DNA from: Halalkalicoccus sp. CG83
Lineage (GTDB): Archaea > Halobacteriota > Halobacteria > Halobacteriales > Halalkalicoccaceae
DNA: 64,000 nucleotides
Assembly: GCF_037081715.1 (NCBI RefSeq)
Contig: NZ_JAZDDH010000001.1
Location: forward strand, 186,001-250,000
Reading direction: 5' to 3'
Under the pieces are notes generated by a model. That model saw nothing but the letters and a program-made list of their open reading frames with translations, did not search any database and was not told where the DNA came from. The translations under genes and the position numbers were made by a program. Positions 59,733-64,000 of this stretch are shown here, in pieces (the stretch's first letter is position 1; the number at the start of each line of letters is the position of its first letter).

Positions 59733-60446
59733 TTAATGAGTGTCGAGGTCCCGCGGCGTCGCCCGCGTCGCCGTCGCCTTGAACGACGCGACCACCTCGC
59801 GGCCGGGTTCGAGTCCGAGGCTCCGGACGCTCGCGAGCGTGACCAGCGCCACGACCGGCGTCTCCGCGCCGACGTCGACCCCGACGCGGGCGACCGCTTC
59901 GCCCGCGTCGACCTCCTCGACCGTGCCCGAAAAGCGGTTTCGCGCGCTCGTCTCCTCAGCGGACGGCGCGTCCTCCGGCGCGGTGAGCGTGATCGCGTCC
60001 GACCGGATCGCCACCTCGACTGCATCCCCGGCGGGGGGAACGAGCGCGCGCACCCGTCCCGGTCCGCACTCCACCGTTCCGAGTTCGCCGTCGCGCTCGA
60101 TGACCCGCCCCGACAGGACCGTCTCCTCGGTGGCGGTCAGCCCGTCGGCCGCCGTCTCGAGGCGCTCGAACCGGGCGATAAGCTCGCGCGCGTCGTCCGT
60201 GAGCGTGCTGCCGCCGCCGCCCGAGCCGCCGCGTCGGCGTTCGACCAGCGGGCTGGTCGCCTCCTCCAGTTCGACGACGCGGCGCTGGGCGTGGGCGTAC
60301 GACCGCTCGAGCGCCTCCGCCGCGGCGTGGATCGAGCCGTGTTCGTCGATCGTGCGCAGCAGTTCGACGTCGCGAGCGTCGACGGCGACGTCGCCGACGG
60401 CCAACCGCGTCTCGACCGCCCCGCGAACGTCCCCTTCCTCGTCCAT
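59733..60446 (-). CDS. ModE-type regulator with TOBE domains
   Basis: A 237-residue protein with an N-terminal LysR-like winged helix of ModE (DVELLRTIDEHGSIHAAAEALERSYAHAQRRVVELEE at about residues 25-60) and a C-terminus with two TOBE/mop-like folds (TVLSGRVIERDGELGTVECG and NRFSGTVEEVDAGEAVARVGV). ModE senses molybdate or tungstate and represses uptake genes. A tungstate/molybdate-type ABC system lies further along, with a glucosidase gene between. The start ATG at 60446 is used. Confidence 0.9.
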   Translation of the reverse strand: MDEEGDVRGAVETRLAVGDVAVDARDVELLRTIDEHGSIHAAAEALERSYAHAQRRVVELEEATSPLVERRRGGSGGGGSTLTDDARELIARFERLETAADGLTATEETVLSGRVIERDGELGTVECGPGRVRALVPPAGDAVEVAIRSDAITLTAPEDAPSAEETSARNRFSGTVEEVDAGEAVARVGVDVGAETPVVALVTLASVRSLGLEPGREVVASFKATATRATPRDLDTH

Positions 60447-60509
60447 GCTTCGATACGTCTTCGACCACGGCTGCCGGGATCAATCCAGCGATGGGGTGAC
60501 GTCGTCGCC

Positions 60510-63035
60510 TCAGCGGACCTCGAAGCGCTTCGAGGTCCGCACGTCGCGCGAGGAGTGCCCGACCAGTAGCTCGAACGTGCCCGACTCCGTCGCCCAGTCG
60601 TCGGCTTCCTCGTCGTAGAATCCCAGATCGTCGACGTCGATGTGGAACGCGACGGCACACCGCTCGTCGGGCTCGAGGGACACCTTCTCGAACGCCTTGA
60701 GCTCCTTAGGCGGACGCTCGACGCGTGCCTCACGGTCGCGGACGTAGACCTGAACGACCTCCTTGCCGGCCCGATCTCCGGTGTTCTCGACGTGGACTAC
60801 GGCGTTGACCTGCCCGTTTCGCGGGACGCGATCGGGGTTGACCCGCAGGTTCGAGTACTCGAAGTCGGTGTAGGACTCACCGTGCCCGAAGGGGAACAGC
60901 GGCTCGACGTCGCGCGCGTCGAAGCCTCGATAGCCGACGAACACGCCCTCGTCGTAGTGGACCGCGCCGTCGACCCCCGGATAGGCCTCCGCCTCCTCGG
61001 GCAGCGTCGCGACCCCGCCCGGGAGGTAGTCCTCGAGGGACTCGGCGAACGTCACCGGAGTCCGCCCCGAGGGATTCGCGTGACCGAAGAGGAGGTCCGC
61101 GACCGCGCGTCCGCCCTCCTGGCCGGGGAACCAGAGCTGCATGATCGCCGATACCGACTCGGCCCACGGCATCGCGACCGGCGACTCCGTGTTCAGAAGG
61201 ACGACGACGTCGTCGGTGGCTTCCGTGACGGCGTCGATCACGGCGTTCTGGTTGCCCGAGAGATCGAACTGCTTACGATCGTCGCCGTAGGTCGTGTCGG
61301 TCTTCGCGAGGACGACGGCAACGTCGGCCTCCGCGGCGACCTCGGCGACGGCCTCGATCGCGCTCGGGCGGGTCCACTCGACGGAGACGGGCGCGCCGCC
61401 GTCGGCCTCGACGCGGATCGTGTACTCCCGACCCGCCTCCAGTTCCGTCGCGACCCGCTCGGTGTTGGGCCCGGCGAACCCGCCGCCCAGGTTGTCCACG
61501 ACCGCCTCGCCGTCGACGAACAGCGTGCTCTCTCCCTGGCTCGTCAGAACGAACTCGAACGATCCCGTCTCCTCGGGCGTGACCGTCCCCTCCCACTCCG
61601 CCGAGCCGGCCTCGCCGTCGAACGCGATCTCGGCGACTTCGCCGGTCCCGATCGGCGATCCGGATCGGTCCCCGCTCTCGTAGTGCTCGTAGGTGAAGCC
61701 CTCGTCGGCCGCCAGCGGCACCGACTCGTCCGGTGAGGCGGTCGTGACCGTGACGTCGGCGACGTTCTCGATCCCCTCGACGGGGCCGACGTCCCTGATG
61801 GCGGTCACGTCGTCGCTCCCGCCGACGCTGTTCTCGAACGTCTCGGGCTCCCGGCCGATCAGCGCGACCTCGTCGAGCCGGTCGTCGAGCGGGAGCGTTC
61901 CGTCGTTCCTCAGGAGGACCGTTCCCTCCTCCGCGATCGTCCGTGCGAGCTCGAAGTGCTCGTCCGTCCCTCGTACCGGGTCGCGTCCCGTTCGCTCGCC
62001 CGAGAGCGCGCCGATCTCCTCCTGGGAGCGAAGCCCGCGACGTACCATCTCGTCGACGATCGATTCGTCGACCTCGCCGTCCTCGACCGCCTCCCGCAGA
62101 GCGTCGCCGAAGAACTCCGCGGAGGGCATCTCGACGTCCAGCCCGTTCTCCGCGGCGTCGACGGTGCTGTGAGTCCCGCCCCAGTCGGAGACGACGAACC
62201 CGTCGAAGCCCCACTCGCCCTTCAGGACGTCCCGCAGCAGCTCGCGGTTCTCGCTGCAGAACGTCCCGTTGAGGCGGTTGTAGGCGGGCATGACCGCGCC
62301 GGCATCCCCCTGTGTGACTGCGGCCCTGAACGGCGGGTAGTAGATCTCCCGCAGCGCCCGCTCGCCGACGCGGACGTCGTGTTCCGAGATCGAGAAGTAG
62401 TCCTTGACATCGCCGGTTCCCCGCGTCTGGTTGTACGCGACGAAGTGTTTCAGCGTCGCGATCACCCCCTCCGACTGGACGGCGCCGGTATAGGCAGCGG
62501 CCATCGCTGCCGCCAGGTGAGGGTCCTCGCCGTAGGACTCGCCGGCGCGGCTGTGAAGCGGGACTCGGAACATGTCCATCGACGGCGCGAGATGAACCGA
62601 GACTCCCCCGTCCTTGGCCTCGCGAGCGATCGCCGCCCCCTGCTCCGAGATCAGATCGGGGTCGAACGTCGCGGCCGATGCGACGGGATGGGGGAAGTCG
62701 GTCGTCGGCTCGCCGAGCGACGCGCCAGGTGGTCCGTCGGCCATCCCCATCCCCGGAACGTCGAGTCGCTCGACTCCCCGGAGATAGCCGGCGATCCCCT
62801 CCGGGGCGTTCTCGGCGCCGTGCGTCCGACTCACCTTCTCCTCGAGCGTCATCTCCTCGAGCAGCGCCTCGACGTCCTCGTCCGTCTCGACACCCGCGGC
62901 GCCGATCGGTCCCGGCCCGAGGCCCAGCCCCGCCGCCGACGCCGCCCCGGCCGCGAGAAACGCCCGCCGTGAGGTCTCGTTCGTCCTCTCCTCTCCTCTC
63001 CGTCTCTCCTCGCGCGAACGGCGTGTGTCGGTCAT
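60510..63035 (-). CDS. Exported GH3 beta-glucosidase with PA14 domain
   Basis: An 841-residue glycoside hydrolase family 3 enzyme. A Tat signal (TSRRAFLAAGAASAAGLGLG, residues 22-41) exports it. The (alpha/beta) barrel has VPGMGMADGPPG, KHFVAYNQTRGTGDVKD and the nucleophile Asp in DGFVVSDWGGTHSTV near residue 285. The second domain begins with LVRNDG-like LLRNDGTLPLDD; a PA14 sugar-binding insert lies at about 435-550 (EFVLTSQGESTLFVDG). The end is the fibronectin-III-like domain (VVHVENTGDRAGKEVVQVYV). It would cleave beta-linked glucose oligomers outside the cell. It has no sugar transporter next to it. Confidence 0.94.
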   Translation of the reverse strand: MTDTRRSREERRRGEERTNETSRRAFLAAGAASAAGLGLGPGPIGAAGVETDEDVEALLEEMTLEEKVSRTHGAENAPEGIAGYLRGVERLDVPGMGMADGPPGASLGEPTTDFPHPVASAATFDPDLISEQGAAIAREAKDGGVSVHLAPSMDMFRVPLHSRAGESYGEDPHLAAAMAAAYTGAVQSEGVIATLKHFVAYNQTRGTGDVKDYFSISEHDVRVGERALREIYYPPFRAAVTQGDAGAVMPAYNRLNGTFCSENRELLRDVLKGEWGFDGFVVSDWGGTHSTVDAAENGLDVEMPSAEFFGDALREAVEDGEVDESIVDEMVRRGLRSQEEIGALSGERTGRDPVRGTDEHFELARTIAEEGTVLLRNDGTLPLDDRLDEVALIGREPETFENSVGGSDDVTAIRDVGPVEGIENVADVTVTTASPDESVPLAADEGFTYEHYESGDRSGSPIGTGEVAEIAFDGEAGSAEWEGTVTPEETGSFEFVLTSQGESTLFVDGEAVVDNLGGGFAGPNTERVATELEAGREYTIRVEADGGAPVSVEWTRPSAIEAVAEVAAEADVAVVLAKTDTTYGDDRKQFDLSGNQNAVIDAVTEATDDVVVLLNTESPVAMPWAESVSAIMQLWFPGQEGGRAVADLLFGHANPSGRTPVTFAESLEDYLPGGVATLPEEAEAYPGVDGAVHYDEGVFVGYRGFDARDVEPLFPFGHGESYTDFEYSNLRVNPDRVPRNGQVNAVVHVENTGDRAGKEVVQVYVRDREARVERPPKELKAFEKVSLEPDERCAVAFHIDVDDLGFYDEEADDWATESGTFELLVGHSSRDVRTSKRFEVR

Positions 63036-63124
63036 TGCGAACGGATCACGCCACCCCCGTTATCTACGATGGCATATAATACCGATCCTCCCCGTGGCCG
63101 GAGCGACGCCTCGGCGGCTCTCGG

Positions 63125-63898
63125 TCAGTAGATCAACTCGCCCTCGACGAACTTCCGCGCGCGCTCGTCGCGCGGGTGCCCGAACACCCGTTCGGTCGGG
63201 CCGACCTCGATGATCCCGTCTCCGAGCAACACCGCCACCCGATCGGCGATCCGCCTCGCCTGGTGCATGTCGTGGGTGGCGAGCGCGACGCCGATCCCAC
63301 GGTCGCGGGCCTCGCCGATCGCCTTCTCGAGGACGGCGGTGTTTCGGGGGTCGAGATCCGACGTGGGCTCGTCGAGCAACAGCACGTCGGGATCGTACGC
63401 CAGCGCCCGGGCGAAGGCGACCCGCTGGGCCTCGCCCCCCGAGAGCGAGCGGGCGTTCCGCTCGGCCTCCTCCTCGAGACCGACCACCCCCAACGCCTCC
63501 ATGGCCGCCTCCGCCGTTCCGTTCTCACGGCCGACGAGCGCGGCGGCGCTTCGTCTGAGCCGATCGGACCACGACTGGCGGACTCGAAGTCCGTACTCGG
63601 CGTTTCGTCGGGCCGAGGCGTCGAACAGGCTCGCCTCCTGGAACACCATGCCGACGTTCCGGCGCATCGCGAGCCGTCGGCTCTCGGGGGCCGCCCAGAC
63701 GTCGGTTCCCTGGTAGCGGACCGTCCCGTCGTCGGGTCGTTCGAACAGCGCGAGCAGGCGAAGCAGGGTGGACTTCCCCACCCCCGAGGGGCCGATGATT
63801 CCGACGACCTCGCCGCGCTCGACGGAGAGCGACGTCCCCTCGAACACTCGTTCGTCGTAGTCATGACCGATCCCCTCGGCGGCGAGGATCGGCGTCAT
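63125..63898 (-). CDS. ABC transporter ATP-binding protein, tungstate/molybdate type
   Basis: A 257-residue ABC ATPase with Walker A GPSGVGKSTLL near residue 36, the Q-loop VFQEASLFD, signature LSGGEAQRVAFARAL, Walker B VLLLDEPTSDLD and the H-loop THDMHQARRIADR. It is most like TupC/WtpC subunits of tungstate importers; phosphate-type PstB is an alternative. It overlaps the permease gene by 4 bases (ATGA). The nearby ModE-type regulator supports an oxyanion role. Confidence 0.92.
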   Translation of the reverse strand: MTPILAAEGIGHDYDERVFEGTSLSVERGEVVGIIGPSGVGKSTLLRLLALFERPDDGTVRYQGTDVWAAPESRRLAMRRNVGMVFQEASLFDASARRNAEYGLRVRQSWSDRLRRSAAALVGRENGTAEAAMEALGVVGLEEEAERNARSLSGGEAQRVAFARALAYDPDVLLLDEPTSDLDPRNTAVLEKAIGEARDRGIGVALATHDMHQARRIADRVAVLLGDGIIEVGPTERVFGHPRDERARKFVEGELIY

Positions 63899-64000
63899 CG
63901 CCGTCCACCTCCGCCGAGTCGGCCGACCAGCCAGTTGACCGCGAGGACGATCGCGACGAGGATCGCCCCCAGAAACATCGCGGTCTCGAAGCGCCCCTGG
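63895..64000 (-). CDS. ABC transporter permease, C-terminal part (partial)
   Basis: Only the last 34 codons are in the window; the gene continues beyond base 64000. They read a hydrophobic helix (RFETAMFLGAILVAIVLAV followed by NWLVGRL) and a short Gly/Arg tail, the end of an ABC permease of the TupB type. Its TGA overlaps the ATG of the ATPase gene, so both are in one operon. Confidence 0.8.
   Translation of the reverse strand, partial: QGRFETAMFLGAILVAIVLAVNWLVGRLGGGGRR

Overview
The window is GC-rich chromosomal DNA of a haloarchaeon (class Halobacteria). The evidence is the strongly acidic proteome, leaderless-type promoters (a TATA-like box about 25-30 bases before the start codon), twin-arginine export signals, archaeal information-processing genes (PolD large subunit, Hel308, Hef, the KEOPS subunit Cgi121, KptA, archaeal GlyS) and many families known mainly from haloarchaea (HTH-10 regulators, HalOD1, ISH-like transposase). 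I cannot assign a genus from sequence alone. Coding density is high, with many 1-11 base overlaps, and I saw no rRNA, tRNA or CRISPR array.

Region by region. 0.3-9 kb: mixed metabolic genes (aldo/keto reductase, cold-shock protein, HTH-10 regulator, HalOD1 and CBS proteins, an SDR broken by an in-frame TGA, a CurA-type reductase, a secreted beta-helix protein, a cytochrome P450). 9-16 kb: a secreted polysaccharide deacetylase, a short GlpA-like dehydrogenase divergent from an acetamidase, small membrane proteins, and an old-yellow-enzyme reductase overlapping a DUF456 gene. 16-25 kb: cgi121 and hel308 sharing one base, ferredoxin, malate dehydrogenase, and a tight dUTPase-like / KptA / P-loop kinase string, then an acyl-CoA synthetase. 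25-37 kb: two related orphan small proteins, Hef, glyS with a CBS protein, and a PPC-domain gene abutting the PolD large subunit. 37-45 kb: TetR regulator with MATE pump, an HTH-10 regulator, a membrane spermidine-synthase-like protein, a tandem pair of nearly identical zinc-ribbon proteins, and a NifU-type protein.

45-51 kb is the accessory part. An IS with a 529-residue DDE transposase is followed by an AT-rich block (47.3-50.6 kb) whose codon use differs from the rest. It holds a small winged-helix protein, three overlapping or closely spaced orphan genes, a probable PD-(D/E)XK nuclease and a convergent orphan. A broken DUF2267 gene lies just beyond. This block is the best candidate for an undescribed system, but its function is not shown by the sequence.

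51-64 kb returns to core genes: a RecJ-like DHH nuclease, an S66 peptidase, a tetrapyrrole cluster (hemC, uroporphyrinogen-III methyltransferase and hemD overlapping by 4 bases; hemL nearby) interrupted by an unusual six-helix membrane / PRC-barrel / Asp-repeat ORF, a ModE-type regulator, a secreted GH3 beta-glucosidase, and the end of a tungstate/molybdate-type ABC transporter that runs off the window.
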